Source: Porodaedalea pini
Taxonomy: Eukaryota; Basidiomycota; Agaricomycetes; Hymenochaetales; Hymenochaetaceae
Direction of reading: 5' to 3'
Assembly: GCA_002794775.1 (NCBI GenBank)
Contig: NBAY01000057.1
Coordinates: forward strand, 62,001 to 126,000
Length of the DNA stretch: 64,000 nt
Shown: positions 11,600 to 24,668 of the stretch, piece by piece
Numbering within the stretch: the stretch's first letter is position 1
How the letters are laid out: the number at the start of each line of letters is the position of its first letter
Program-made: the position numbers and the translations under genes
The notes under the pieces: generated by a model
What the model saw: the letters and a program-made list of their open reading frames with translations, nothing else
Told to the model about the DNA's origin: nothing
Databases searched by the model: none

Positions 11600-13738
11600 A
11601 TGGCGCCTTTCGAACGGATGCGACCGCGTCTTTCCCCCATGCCCTTCCCCACTACGCCCGTATATGAAGACCTCTTCCGCCGTCGCGCGGCCGTAGAGCT
11701 CGATGTCCTTGTCGTCGGTGGGAGCATCGCTGGGCTGTCTGCTGCGTACAACCTCAAGCAAGCAGGTCACAACGTGCGCGTGCTGGAGAAGTCCGACGGC
11801 AAGCCCAAGGTTCGCGATTCTCTGTTCGAGTAAAGTACTTGGGACCGATCCATCACTAACGGTATGGTACAGGTATTTGCCGGGCTGCGCGTACCCCCGA
11901 ACATGGCAAAGCTGCTGCAGCACTGGGGTATCGGACAGCAAATGCGGCAGAAGGCCGTACAATGTCCGAAGATCGATTTCGTCAACGGTGAGAGCTTCAC
12001 AGTTGCTTTGTGCGTGATGCTATGGGATTGATCCCGAGGCTTCGACGTACGCCGCCCCTTTTATATGGACAAATCTCACGATCATTGCAACTATAGGCTC
12101 AACAGGAGCACACCAAAGCTCGCTCATATACCACAAGGAGCTGATGAAGGAACTACAAGCAGACATGTACGGGATGCATGTATGTTGCCCGCCTTTCCTA
12201 TGATCTTCTTACGCTTCGAACTTCTGCATACGCCGAGTTGCTAACTATAGCTCTGCTTCCTTCCCTTCTCTTCGCGAATCCGAACAGTACGGCGACCTAT
12301 ATGAGATGATCCGCAACCTCGTGCTTCGCTCGGGGGTGCCAATCGATTACAACGCGACTGTGGTTGATGTCGATGTCGATGGGCCGTCGGTGTTGCTCGA
12401 CGGCGGTAAGAGGATACATGCGGACATAGTCGTAGGCGCGGATGGCACCTACAGCCTTGTACGCGAAAAAGTGGTCGGAAGCAAGGAGAAGCACGCCGCC
12501 GGGTCCTTTAATACGTATTCGTGAGTGATTAGTCTTTTATTTAGCTCGTATAGAGCCGCGCTCTGATATGCCTCCCGCTATTGGTCTGAAGGTATCTGGT
12601 CCCTGTAAGTAAAATGAAGCAAGATCCATTACTTCGATCGCTTGTGAAGGACGGCACGGTCAGCTCTTCATTTGTCTCCTTAATCGGAGGATACTAAAAC
12701 CGTCTTTTCGAGTAGTGGACATTGTGGACTGGAAACACTCGATGCGCCCTCAATTATCTTGTGGTGAGCCTTTTCCTCTTAGCTTTGCTTAATTCCTAAT
12801 GATTTAGATGCAAATATAGTCCGCAGAGCATTATGTAGTGCAGCTTTTTGACTCAAAGAGTAGCGGGAAGCTTGGTTGGACGAAAACTTCCTCTTTATCC
12901 CAGCTCGACATGTCTGAATTCGAGGAAAGGTTGGTCTATGTTACACACAGTCAAACGAGAGGAATGACTTATGCACGGTGCAGGATACAACGCCTTCTAT
13001 CTCTCGGCGACCGAGCTATCGAGACGCAGCATGTCATTCAGGAACCCATCGAGGAATGGTATTCTGACAATGGCAAAGTGGTTCTGGTCGGAAATTCGGT
13101 ACATGTCTCTAATGTACGTACGCAACAGAAAATATGCACAGCAGTCCATACTAAACAGAAAACCTATCTACTAGCCAGGCTCAACGAACGAGACTGCATT
13201 GGCAGTGGAGGACTGCGCCATCCTCGGAAGCCTCTTCTCGCGACTGCAGAAGAACAACCCGGACGAGATTCTGCGTCTACTTGGTGCATACCAGGAGATC
13301 CGGCAGGAACGCTGTGCCGTGACTTTGCAATCCGACCTCGAGCTCGTGACGTTCTCCACGCTGCCACCCGGCCCGGCTCGCGATGAGCGCGACGCAGGCT
13401 TCGCGATGGCGTCCGAGCACCAGGCGCTTGACTGGGAGGGCGCGAGTGAGGACATCCTGCGAGGCGCGTGGGAGGAGTTCCGCAGTTCGTTCGGACACGA
13501 GGCGTATGATGCAGCGGACGACTGGTGGGTCGACTGGGGCGTCATGCTTCAGCGTATGACCGCCGCGCAGAGCATCGCCATTGTCAAGTCATCCGAGGCA
13601 TCGACGACGGTGTACGAGTGTACTGACGGCGATGACAAGGGTAATTATGACTATTCATCTCGACCCTACGACGGGACGCATTCGCCCATCCTAGGCAGCT
13701 TGAAAGTACAGACTGTCGTCACCACCGTGGAGAATTAG
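11600..13738 (+). CDS. FAD-dependent monooxygenase (salicylate hydroxylase / epoxidase-like), copy 1
   Basis: Group A flavin monooxygenase, likely an NAD(P)H-dependent hydroxylase or epoxidase on a small substrate. About nine exons (first ones 11600-11809, 11873-11987, 12097-12179, 12288-12520). The N-terminal Rossmann fold is VLVVGGSIAGLSAAYNLKQA followed by VRVLE. The DG motif is VVGADGTYSLVRE near 12430-12470. The third FAD motif, normally GDAAH, reads GNSVH at about 13089-13103, so the conserved Asp is Asn. The last exon (about 13180-13738) encodes LAVEDCAILGSLFSRL and a shared tail (EAYDAADDWWVDWGVM). It is paralogous to the gene at 25231-27241 along its whole length. An upstream in-frame TTG is not used as start because the ATG at 11600 fits the paralogue. 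Substrate unknown; one or two small exon borders are uncertain. Confidence 0.88.
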
Positions 13739-16700
13739 GCTCGCGCTCCTTCTGCTTTCGGCCATCGCATATCATACTTACGAACAGACATGCTGCTTAT
13801 CGTTTTTCCAGGCCAGCCATCCAGCTATCCTTTCATGCTTCCTTTCCTGTTTTGTTTTCGCCTTTCCTTTCTTTGCTCTGGATTCTCACATAGAATGTAT
13901 TACCATCGTCACTATCATTGACTCCTATCACGCATCACGCATCATCATGTCGCTCATGTCTTGGAGATCACGCTTGCATTTCCCTATGCTATCGAAGCTC
14001 ATAAACTGCTTTCTATGCACATGCCTTATATTTATGTAAAGCGCGATATAATATCTTTCCATTCGACATACGCATTGGAGCGTTAACAGAATGCTTGCAA
14101 CTGCGACCTTCGATAAATCGGAAGGGTTCTTCGGGAGGTAAAAGTGTAAATAACGCGACCGAGAAGAGAATACTGTGGGTTTCTCTTCTTGACAGAAGGG
14201 CAAGGTTGATACCAACGACTGCTTTGATAGGCTTTACATAATTTCAGAAACGGGAATGGATAATATTTACGAATGAACCAGGCAACTTGTAATTGCTTAG
14301 TATTAAAATACTCTCGGAGACTGACGAGAGAAGTTTATAAATTCATCACCCTTGAATAAGGAGCTAAAAAGGATTGCTAACTTGAAGCCTTCGTACGAAG
14401 TCAGGAATCTCTTCTGCCATAGACCAACTCCAATGCCAAAGGCCTGAGAGGAGCTGCTTTATTCTGCTCGAGACGCGACAGTTCCGACCCAAAATACAAG
14501 CTTGATTAGATTGGAACGATTGAATAACAGACTTCCATCTTCATCCCGAAAAGGCGGTCAACCTCTCGACCCACTGAGGGCTACTGGACTATGCAAAGGC
14601 AGGACTAGCAGTCGGTGATCATTAAACGCTGGACAGGCTTGGTCTGACGAGAGGGACGATGACGTATGCTAAGTGGCAGATGAGTCTCAAAAGAAGTTGA
14701 ATACCATAGCCTGAAGAGTTACTTTTCACCCGTGTTAAGATGGCTACGGCTGCTGTAACACAGATTATAGTCTGTCAGTCATCCCGATGTCTTCGCAACA
14801 TGAATGGTTAATGAATATGCAGATCTTCGGCTCGGGTGCAACGGAGTAAGTGAGCTCAACGATAACTCTGACTCGAAGGCATCTGACAGAGCTCCTACAG
14901 TCTGACTAGTATGAGTCCAGTGTCTGCAAATATACAAGTCTAATCGCTTCTGCGAGGCGATGGATCTCACGCAGTGAGTCACTACTACCAGTCTGTAATT
15001 TCGAGCGCGGCGTGTCTTAGAACTGCGTACTATCATCACACAAGAAATTTGGATACGTACCTTGCTACTGTAGGACCAATTGGAACGTGAGTACTAAATA
15101 GTAAACCCCAAAGAGCGAGGTCGGATGAATTAGTGCCTCCAAAAGTTGCAAGGGCTACAAGGCAAGGCAGAGTAGATCCGTGAATATTTAGTGAAATAGC
15201 TCCCGTGTCGAGCTCAGCGAACTCCCGTGCAGCTTTCTGAATACCGGACCGGTGGTATTGGTCTGAAATGAATTGTATATGCTTCATGAAGCACAAGGTT
15301 TAGGGACTTGATGACCTGCACGCCTTGAGTTTTGCGACAGATCGAGGGTATCGGTACATACCGAGGGGCAGAAACATCCGGAATGACGCTGGCATCATGG
15401 ACTACTATGATAGAGAAAATCGGTGCTCCGTTATCGGCCACCCCTTGAACAACCGTGGATAGCACCCGAGAAGGTAGTCTGAGCCTAAATAGGAAGACCG
15501 GAGAAGAAGATAGGTATTGAAGCTGCTTGTTATCTTGAATAGAAATTGAGGCTCCGAGTCTCTGACAGCGGCAGCAGCGAAATTCGCGACCGAGCACGCC
15601 GAGACGCAAGACAAGGACTTTCTGCTATGTAGACACGCGGCTGGTGGAATAAAGGTCTTGTCTAAGAGTTAATTTGTCCAACATAGACTAGCACGGCGAA
15701 GAAAGAGCCCTGCGTCCAGATCAACCGCGACCTTCTGATAATAACTTAACAAATCGTTGCTGAGCGGGGCGCTGCGGAAGGTATTTCGATTGATTCTTCG
15801 TCGGATATCTACGAAAGAAATGCGAAGAGCCGTAGTGATACTTGTAAGTTGTATCACCTGAGTGGTGTGCGACATGCCGGAGTGTAGTCCACCGCACAAA
15901 GTTAGGTTAGCATGAGTCGTTTGGATGATAAAGAATATAAAAATACCGATTGGTCAGTAGTTTCGCTGACTGCTTGTAAACGACATTATGTTCTAGGCTT
16001 CTGGGTCGTTCTGATCAACTCAGCTTAAAGTGCTAGTGGGGTAGCGGGAGTACCTACATAGTACCCTTCCAATGCGAGAAGGATGAAAGACCGCCGCCGA
16101 CTCAATGCTATGCACGTGATACAGTGGGCGTCTAAGCATATTACGTAATTTATCAGGTCGGAAATCAGTCGCTTTTGGCCCTGAATTTTTCTGCCAGCAA
16201 GATCTCCGACTTGTCCGATTCACCGCCGTGTCATAAATGCTGGAAATAACAGACAGAAAATCTATCAGTGCGCTACATTGGCTTGTAGTTTGCTCTTCTG
16301 CTTCGAGAAACCTGTTGCCTCAGAAACTGATAGGCGAGGCGTGTACGACCGGAGCACCGAGGGATGTGCCAGGAGTTACGGCTTTTCCAGATAGCCCAAT
16401 ATTCCCTATAGCCCGCGGAGGGCTGCGAAGAAATCGACTAGATTATCGGGCGGCGGCGAAGACTCGGGGTGGACGCAACTCGCGGAGATCGCGCGAAAGT
16501 CACTCCAGACCTATCTCATAGAAGACATGCTTCCTCCCAGCGAGGGCTAGCGCGCCATCCACTACGGTCACCGACACCCGCCTACAAGACGAAGCCGAGG
16601 AGAACAGCAACTTCAGACGACCTGTGCCTAGAAATCTGATTGAAGCGATTCCAACGTGCATGGCGGCCATCGGATGTGCTGAAATACATCTCCGGACTGA

Positions 16701-18298
16701 ATGAACTTGCTCCTTACTTGACTTACTGGTGCACCTCGTCGCCTTTCTAGCAACTGGCTCAAATCTGCTTCGTGAACGTTCCTGTGGTTGAATGTATTTC
16801 CCGCTTTCGCCGTACTTAGGTCTGTTTTCTTACTCTGCGTACGTGAGCCGCCGTGATGCTGATGAATAATAGCAACTGCAATCTCTTTCAACGTGGTCTT
16901 CTATATCTCGATCGTGCACAGACGAAAACCGAAAGGCTGTCTTCTCTGCTAAGACTATAAGGCTTAGTTTCTCTTTCTCTTTATCAGCCTCGATCATTTA
17001 CACACACTAGTAATCCAAATGACATGTCTTATAGCAAGCCGTGAGCATGAGGCGGGGGATTTTGACTGTCCGGCATCAGTCCCGATGCCCGACATAGGCG
17101 CGCGAGGTTTTCCTTCGTGCGGCAGTACGTCTGATGTCTATGTTATCAGAGCAAATGCGCACTCCTTGAGCTATTTTACCTTTTTATTCCTCCTCAAACT
17201 TTATGGGCGTTAGCCGAAGGCTCGCTTGCGAAAAAATCCTACCTAGTCGACCGTGCTTGGGTCTACTTCCAACGACACATGGCAAGATAATCATCGATTC
17301 TAAGGACACCCTACTACTGGCGAGGACTAGCGCAGGAACATGAATACGAACATGAACACGCACCGGCGCCATCATTGCGGCCAGCGCTCTAACATTGGAG
17401 CCGACTTCTCGAATCGCAATCGCGCAGGTCTACAGAAGGCCAAGCTGACGAGCTTCTGTCATAGCTGAGTACCTTCATTGCTCTCGCAAACCTGATTCGT
17501 GGCTTAGTGAGCCACGGACTTAGACAGAAGTAGAGTCTAAAAGAGCATCAAATAGTCTTAGTGCGGGATGAGCACAGGAAAATAGTCGAGGATGATGAGA
17601 TTATAAAATTTGCGAAAGATAGGAAGACAGAGATTTCGGATCGGAGTGATTGGTTTCATCCTTTCATCCAGATAAGGGCTTTCTGGCAGAGTAGAGTGGA
17701 GTGGAGGTCGGTCGCGGGCCCATTTTTCCGGGAGGTGTTGTAGTCAGAACTCAAGACTTGACGACCGACACCATGGCCGTCGCCAAAAAAAATCGCTTGC
17801 GCGCACACTGTGACCTCTTCCAGGTGAGGTTTTCTTAGGTTTTCGGCTGTGCGCAATAAAATTTGCGGCATCTCCGCTTATGTCCTACTTAGCGGCGGCT
17901 TGTAGCTTTCTGGCCATCTTCTCCCTCCCTCCGGTGACCCTGATGTAAGAAGAACCAGATTCGGTACCTCGCCAATCTTTTGCAATCTGCCCCGTGGCTC
18001 CGCGCTGGCTCGCCAAATCGTGGATAGATATGTCCCTTTCTTCTCTTTACGGACCGTGTACGCATCTTTGACGTACGCGGCTCATCGGGATGTATTTCGA
18101 AGCAGAGACAAGCTGTGATACGGTCTGATTATGGTCTCTGGCGTATGGCTTATGCTTATAGCTGCTCGCGCGATATAAGGCCAAACATTCAAATGTCTAG
18201 AGTCCCGGCTTGAGACAGTTCGCAATTCGCCCAGCACCTTTTCCGCTCTTCCTTGTTTTCCACCAATAGACAGGATTGACGTACCCTAGTCCTTCACT
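13739..18298. other. 4.5-kb gene-poor stretch inside the monooxygenase-prenyltransferase locus
   Basis: I find no intact gene. The minus strand has several short open frames between 14780 and 16000 (for example 15214-15609 and 15036-15296) with hydrophobic stretches, but I could not join them into a recognisable protein. The plus strand likewise offers only short frames (16237-16521). This may be decayed coding DNA or plain intergenic sequence. The right end carries the promoter of the prenyltransferase. Confidence 0.4.
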
Positions 18299-19381
18299 AT
18301 GTCGGTGCTCCGTTCCTTCCTCGACGTTCCCTCCCAGGTCCTGTATCACCTTTGGACGCTATTCTTGTTCACGAAGTCGGACATCAAGACAACTGTGGTA
18401 CCTATAGTACGTATGTCCTTCCCCTGCCGTGGAGGACTATGCTCAAGCGTATTTCTATAGACTTCGCTTGCTGTCGCGTCTGCACCACTCAGCGACCTCT
18501 CGTACCTCCCGCACGTCGTGTTCTGGATTTGGTTTCATGTATTGCAGTTCGATGTTTCGAACCAGACACTGAAGCCAGAGGAGGACGAGTACAACAAGCG
18601 CGACCGCCCGCTCCCTGCGAAGCGTATCACCTGGCGTAATGCTCTCATCCTACGCTGGGTCCTCGTTCCCGCATGCTGGGCGCTCTCCGCGTGCTATAGC
18701 GTGCAGACTGTGTATGCAAGCATCGCGTTGTGCATTCTCACGTACGTGTATGACGAGATGGGATTCGCCGCCGGCCATTGGTTTGGTCGCAACTTCGTGA
18801 ACGCTCTAGGCTTCATGTCTTTCGAAGTTGGCGCATGTCTCATCGCCGGTAATTATCCCGTCCGCTCTTTTTTGTTTCAATCCACCGATGATGACTCTAT
18901 TTCTTTTGACCTTCCTCCAGGCTCGAACCGCCATGCACTCGACAACATCAGCTGGCTTTCCGTGTTGTGTAGTGCGGGTATCTTTGCGACGACGATTCAG
19001 GCGCAGGACTTCAAAGACACCGAGGGTGACCGTCTCGTGGGCCGCAAGACTCTTCCCATCGTCGCACCGACGGTTGCGCGCCCCACTCTGCTACTTGCTC
19101 TCTTAGCGTGGTCTATCGGGCTCAGTGCGCTCTGGCGGCTCAGTACGACGGTGTCTCTTGTTTTCAATGTCCTTGCGCTCGCCGTCGGTGGCCGGTTCCT
19201 CACCTTGAGCTCAATCAAAGCGGATCAGCGCAGTTTCTATCTGTATAACGTACGTGATGCTTTTCCATCGGAATGAAGTTTGTTTTCGTGTTTTGCTCAA
19301 CTTAATTTATAGGTGTGGCTCTCCGCCGCGCATGCGCTGCCCGCGTACTTCCGCTTCATCGCACAGGCACCGGTCTTTTAA
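18299..19381 (+). CDS. UbiA-family membrane prenyltransferase
   Basis: Integral-membrane aromatic prenyltransferase of the UbiA superfamily, which moves an isoprenyl chain from a diphosphate onto an acceptor. Four exons: 18299-18406, 18461-18848, 18921-19249 and 19313-19381, giving 297 codons. The first Asp-rich motif is a variant, NQTLKPEEDEYNKRDRP at residues 70-86, where ubiquinone enzymes have NDxxDxxxD. The second is canonical, QDFKDTEGDRLVGRKTLP from residue 158. Several hydrophobic helices alternate with these loops (FWIWFHVLQF, the WVLVPACWAL region, LLLALLAWSIGLSALW). From memory, this short form is a many-member family in Agaricomycetes. It lies between an FAD monooxygenase and a P450 on the same strand, suggesting a prenylated metabolite. 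Acceptor and donor cannot be read from sequence. Confidence 0.9.
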
Positions 19382-19972
19382 GTCCTGTAACACATCGCTT
19401 AGCTTCTGCTTCGACTTTGGCTTCTCGAAGATCATCGTTTACCTGAACAACAGGCTCGAAGGGAAGGCGAAGCGCAACCTCGCGCGTCGATCTTACTCTA
19501 CGGGTCCGACTAACCCGCAGCTGCTCTCGTCTACATTTCTTTCGTTTCTCCCACTTCTGTGTAGATATTTTCGTCATCTTTCATTTGTCACCGTCTTCGA
19601 GCCCATCGCATCACGACTTCTCAGTGTAAGCGCCTTTATCTTCATTTCACTTCCCTCCACTACATTTTCGTTATTGTTTCTCTGTCATGGCTGCTACGAC
19701 GTCGATGTGCTTCATATATGTGCTGCTTTGCTTGTGCTCTCCTGCATTGTTTTTTGTCTAGTCGAGATCCTTCATCGTCTGTAATGATTGTCTACGTTTG
19801 TATACGCAATGTTCCATTTGTATAGTTTGTAGATTCATTCGACCGCTGCAGTGAGCTCTTAGAAGGTATGAAACGTACGTTGGATTTGCAGTTACGATAC
19901 GCCGGTGATTTGTTTTTTAAGATAGAAAGGAAACCTACAGAATATCCTGAGGAAAAAAGGAAAGAATACAGC
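19382..19972. other. 3' flank of the prenyltransferase
   Basis: Pyrimidine-rich 3' flank with open frames that run on from the last exon in other frames but match no protein I know. It ends at the 8-bp target duplication of the transposable element, 19965-19972. Confidence 0.45.
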
Positions 19973-20837
19973 AGGACCCCGGCAATCCGAATTGAGGCCT
20001 GAGTCCAGATTGGGACATTTTATCCGGATTGGCTCTGGCGCTCACGCACCTGTTTTATCCGGATTACCTCAGGCCTCACAGGTATTTGCACAGGAAATGT
20101 CCGGATTTTGGCCTCAGACCTCCAAAAGGGGTAATTTTATCCGGATTTAGTACTAGACTCACCAAGACTGTATATACAAAAAGTAATCAATTTTTGCACG
20201 ACTTTTGATCCAGCTTGCGAGTAAGTGAATAGAAATTAGAATAACACAAAAAATACTGCTTCTCTCACATTAGACTACTACTGTATAAACTCTAGAAACT
20301 GTAGTAACAGGGTATGTAGATATGTAATAAAAATGCCTTCTATTTTCTCCTTCTGAATTCCTGCATGACCAATGAGAGTGCATTTGAGAATGGTAAAATA
20401 TCCAACCAGATTTTGAATGAATATTTTATGAGCTCAATGGAGTTCCTTTCAAGTTGTATGGCCAGCTGGTCTGGAAGAACACATAGGAACTTGGACGGAG
20501 GGATATGCACAAGGGATCAAATATTAATGTGAAGACAAGCAATTGCAGAATGAACTTCTCTGAAAACACGATTATATTACCTATACATGGCAATCACTTA
20601 AATTAAACATGCTTGGTCACATTATTTTGTCAGCAATTATCATTGGTCACGGTCAGTCCCCTTATCTGGATTGCCTCAGGCCTCGGAGATCTGTGAGTAA
20701 TACTTATCCAGATCTTTCCTTAGGCCTTTGACCCAATTTAGATGAAACTTATCCAGATTTCCTCAGGCCTCAGGCTCCAAAGTCAGCCAAAATTATTTGG
20801 ATTTGAAGAGGCCTCAATTCAAATTGCCAGGGGTCCT
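19973..20837. mobile_element. non-autonomous DNA transposon (MITE-like), hAT-type signature
   Basis: The left end starts AGGACCCCGGCAAT and continues to GAATTGAGG. The right end is its inverted partner, ending ATTGCCAGGGGTCCT, so the terminal inverted repeats are about 26 bp with few mismatches. Both ends are flanked by the same 8 bases, AATACAGC, at 19965-19972 and 20838-20845. An 8-bp duplication is the hallmark of the hAT superfamily. The element is 865 bp and AT-rich inside, with no transposase frame. Near both ends a motif of the kind TTATCC(G/A)GAT..CCTCAGGCCT recurs in either orientation, as expected of subterminal transposase-binding repeats. The perfect duplication suggests a fairly recent insertion. 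Confidence 0.85.
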
Positions 20838-20845
20838 AATACAGC

Positions 20846-22431
20846 ACGTGTTCTTGATTTTATAATTGCTGCTACCCTAAGCCCTACTCACAAGAAACAG
20901 CGGGCTGACTGCACAGAAATACAAACTAAATAAAAGGAATGAAAAGCTAAAACTAATGCCCATGTCAAGGCAAATTAGTACAAAGTGGGGAAGGAGAGCC
21001 AGTAGTCTACTGAGTCTTCATGAGGGTTTCTGGTGGGGGGATGAAGATTGGGGGAAGGACCTGGAATAGGGGCATTTGGAATAAATGGAGGTGCAGATGG
21101 GTTAAGGTGTCTGCAGGCAAGACTATAGTGACAAGGTGGAGGGCACCTGGGAAGGTGTGGAAGGCCTGAATTATGGGCGTATGTGAAGTCCTGTAGGGAC
21201 TGGAGCTCATAAGCAAGGTAGGGGTTGCCCAGGTTGGGCAACAAAGATGTGATAATTTTGATGGACAATGCCGGTGAAGATGAAATGTATGGTTGCCTGC
21301 CCATGGCAGGAGGCATGGTGGGGCTCAAAGGTGTGGTATTCTTTGCCTGGCAACAGCTATGGCATCGGCGGCAGGGCAAGGCATGATACAGGGTGAGAGG
21401 GCAGCACAATGGTGACACCAGGGACAATCTGAGATCCAAGACCGCGGATGCTATGTGGTCAAGGACATGATTAAAGCGGTTGAGAGTTCTGCGAGGATGC
21501 ATGAAGGGATCGCACGTCGTCGACGGGACAAGGTCTCAGTGCGACTTTCCCATGCAGGTAAGAGGTTAACGTGTTCTTGATCAACACAGGGAGGGCTGCT
21601 TCCGAGCAAATTTGATCTTGCCATGAATCTCATCTAGCCTTACTGATTCCTTTCCTTCACCCACTCCGGTTCAGAATACCGACTCACCATTTGCACCCAG
21701 ATAGTCGGAGGATCTAAGAAAAGATCTCTGTTCGGACTGCTCAGTTTAACACGTATTCTCGAATCTCGATCGACCGGGCTTCGGAAGCAACGTGAACTCA
21801 AGATCCATGCTAAAATTTTTGGATAGGCACCACGACGTTGAAAACGTGCCTTTCACGCTAGTTCTGAGCTCTCTCTTCGCCTTCCCCTCCGTCCTCGTCT
21901 CTTATCGCATGCTTATCTGGGCCGACACGCTTTCTCGTACGTTTGCGTGTATCCGCCTTGCCTATTTGCTTTCGTAGCCCGACTGCTCCCAGGTTTATTT
22001 TCAGGGTGGAATGTCCCTTGCGGGCATTTGACCAACCTAAAGTCGGTCAGCGGCTCGGCATCGGCGGAATTTGTACAGATATTAGAAGACGTACTTTTAA
22101 CTCGTGTTTTTTTTGTATGTGTCTGGCATTGGGTCATCGCTCAAGGGGAGACCGAGCTGGCACGATCTGCTGGCCAGATGGAGGGAAAAAAATGTCATGT
22201 ACGGCCCGCGGCCTCTATCACCCCCCCCCCCCCAAATCCTCGCTAACTCCATCAACCTGAACAGATATATAATGCGCAGACATCAAATGGCAGTGCAGCC
22301 TTCCGCAGGTCCCCAGTTCTCCGCTGGACTACAGTTACTCTACTTTGTACAGTATCTTTCTCGTTTCCTTCGGCGTTTCGCTCGCCTCTGTTGTACTTTA
22401 CTGTCTGGTATTCTCTTCCTTAACCTTCTCG
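20846..22431. other. intergenic upstream of the P450, with one unexplained open frame
   Basis: A Pro/His-rich open frame of 175 codons runs on the minus strand at 20975-21502. I recognise no family in it, and low-complexity composition could keep it open by chance. A poly-C run of about 13 bases lies near 22220. The right part holds the P450 promoter; frames reading upstream from the P450 start begin at non-ATG codons. Confidence 0.4.
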
Positions 22432-24668
22432 ATGGACTCCGCTCTTGAATGGATAACGGCGCAACCAGCCGCGGCTCCCGTCATTGGTGCTGCTGGCTTG
22501 GTTTGCGCTCTCGGTCTAGGTTTATACATGTACTCTAACAAACGAGCTCAGGCGCCGAGTAAGCAGAGCAGAGGGCACGGTCTTCCGCTCCCTCCTGGGC
22601 CTAGACCTCTGCCCATCATCGGAAATGCGCTTGATATGCCCAGGAAGCATGAATGGGAGACATTCACACGGTGGGCGCATGTATATGGTACGTCTCAGTC
22701 TGCCGATTTCGTAGTGCGTTCTGACTTCGGTTGAGTGTAGGCGATATTGTCCATGTCAACGTCTTCGGTCGAGACATCATTTACCTCAACTCTGCCAAAG
22801 TTGCGAATGACTTGTTTGAGAAGCGGTCCTCCATTTACTCCGACAGGCCCCGTCTACCTTTACTCGCCGAATTGTGAGCATATCCCTACCTTGTTCTCTT
22901 ACTACTTCTGATGCGAAGAGCTTAGGATGGATTTCGAATGGAATTTTGGCTTCATGCATTATGGGGAGGCCTGGCGAAAGCAGAGACGCATGTTCGTGAG
23001 CAAGTTCGGCCCAAGCATGGTCCACATCTTCAACCCGGTCCAAGAGCGTGCTTCCGGTTTATTGCTCGAACGACTTCTGCAGACTCCGGAGGACTTCATT
23101 GACCATCTCAGACTGTACGTCTGACTAACGATATGATACCTTGGAGACCAGGGAATTAATGTTTTTTTTTTTCCTTAACAGCCATGCGGGCCAGCTGATC
23201 ATGATGTCGGTTTACGGCATATTTGTCAACTCCAGACAGCACACGTACATAACGACCGCGCAAGCCGTTATGGACTCCGTTTCGGACGCTGCGCGTGCTG
23301 GCGCATGGCTTGTCGATGCATTCCCTATACGTAAGCTTTATCAGTGTGTCCGTAGCATGCGGAGCGATTATATGTATTGACGTTTGAGCTAGTGAAAAAG
23401 GTACCGGCATGGTTCCCTGGTGCATTCTACCAGCGTGTCTCGCAGAAGTGGGCCTCGGATGTACGGAAGCTCAGATACGCGCCTTTCCTCGCGAGTAAGA
23501 CCAAACTGGTAGGAAGCGCATTTTTTTTTCAAATGCAGAGGGACTAACACCAAACGTCCCCAGGCTGATGGAGCACCGCCCTTCCCATCCTTCGTCGCTG
23601 ACCTCCTAGAGGAGCATGGCTATGATGAGAAGGACGCGGAGGACATGATACGGGACTGTGCGGCTCTCGCGTATGGAGGTAACATCTATGTATCTATGAT
23701 TGTCAGCAGTCGCTGACATGTATGTTCATTCGCAGCGGGTTCTGATACAGTATGTTTTCCATTATGCTTTTGAAAAAAAAAAAGTCTCATTACTGATTAC
23801 TCTTAAGTCTGTCTCCACGTTATCGGCCTTTATACTTGCCATGGTCCTCTATCCTGAGATTCAGAAGAAAGGGCAGGAGGAGCTTGCGGCTGTCGTTGGC
23901 TCTTCCAGGCTCCCTACATTTGCCGATCGCGATGATCTGCCATACATCACAGCCATTGCGAAGGAAACAATCCGCTGGCACACGGTTGCTCCACAGGGTT
24001 CGCCTGTCTCTTTGTCGGTTTGAGCAGATAACTGACCCTTTCTCAGCTCTTCCTCATGTACTCAGAGAAGATGACGTCTATAACGGTTACTATATGCCCG
24101 CAGGATCTATCATCATTGGGAATACCTGGTAATATCTGTTTATCTTTTTGCTTTTGTGCCAATAATTCGTGCTGATTGTCTTACAGGAGAATTGCACATG
24201 ACCCGGCAGTTTATCCCGATCCTATGAACTTCAGACCGGAGCGCTTCTTCAACTCAGAAGGTAAACTCGACTATGCGTCTATCGACCCGGCGAAATACTC
24301 GTTCGGATATGGCAGACGGTATGCTTGTGTCTAGAGGAACGAACAAATATTCTTACTTTTCATCACAACAGAATCTGCGCAGGTTATCACTACGCCGAGA
24401 ATACTCTGCTCATAACTATCGCGCTTGTTTTACAAACTTTCAATATTGCGAATGCCAAAGACAAGGCTGGAAACCCCATCCCTGTTCGCCTTAACGCTTC
24501 GTCCGGTGTTATTTCGTACGTCCGCGTGTTTGCCGTAGGTATCTCGCGGGCTAGCTAACAAAATTGTCTGACAGTCACCCTGAGCCTTTCCCGTGTTCTA
24601 TCACCCCGCGCTCCGCTCAGGCAGTAGCCTTAATCCGCCAAGCTGCTGCCAATGCCAAGTTTGTCTAG
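22432..24668 (+). CDS. cytochrome P450 monooxygenase
   Basis: Heme-thiolate monooxygenase, microsomal. The N-terminal anchor covers roughly residues 15-35 (PVIGAAGLVCALGLGLYMY). It is followed by the proline-rich hinge LPLPPGPRPLPIIGN, typical of fungal microsomal P450s. Later landmarks are the I-helix GAGSDT (near 23740), KETIRW as the ExxR motif (near 23965), FRPERF (near 24235) and the heme loop FGYGRRICAGYHYAE (24302-24402, interrupted by an intron), with the axial Cys in RRICAG. About eleven exons, among them 22432-22687, 22741-22873, 22926-23114 and 23182-23330. Stop TAG at 24666-24668. The family resembles the O-methylsterigmatocystin-oxidoreductase-like P450s common in agaricomycetes, but I do not assign a CYP number. 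It is on the same strand as the prenyltransferase and likely tailors the same product. Confidence 0.94.

Noticed and set aside
14779..16000. Minus-strand frames as a membrane terpene cyclase or DUF6534 gene
   Set aside because: Hydrophobic patches tempted the call, but I could not find conserved motifs or a consistent exon chain.
22345..22431. Upstream extension of the P450 N-terminus
   Set aside because: The frame begins at TTG, not ATG; the ATG at 22432 gives a normal membrane anchor and hinge.
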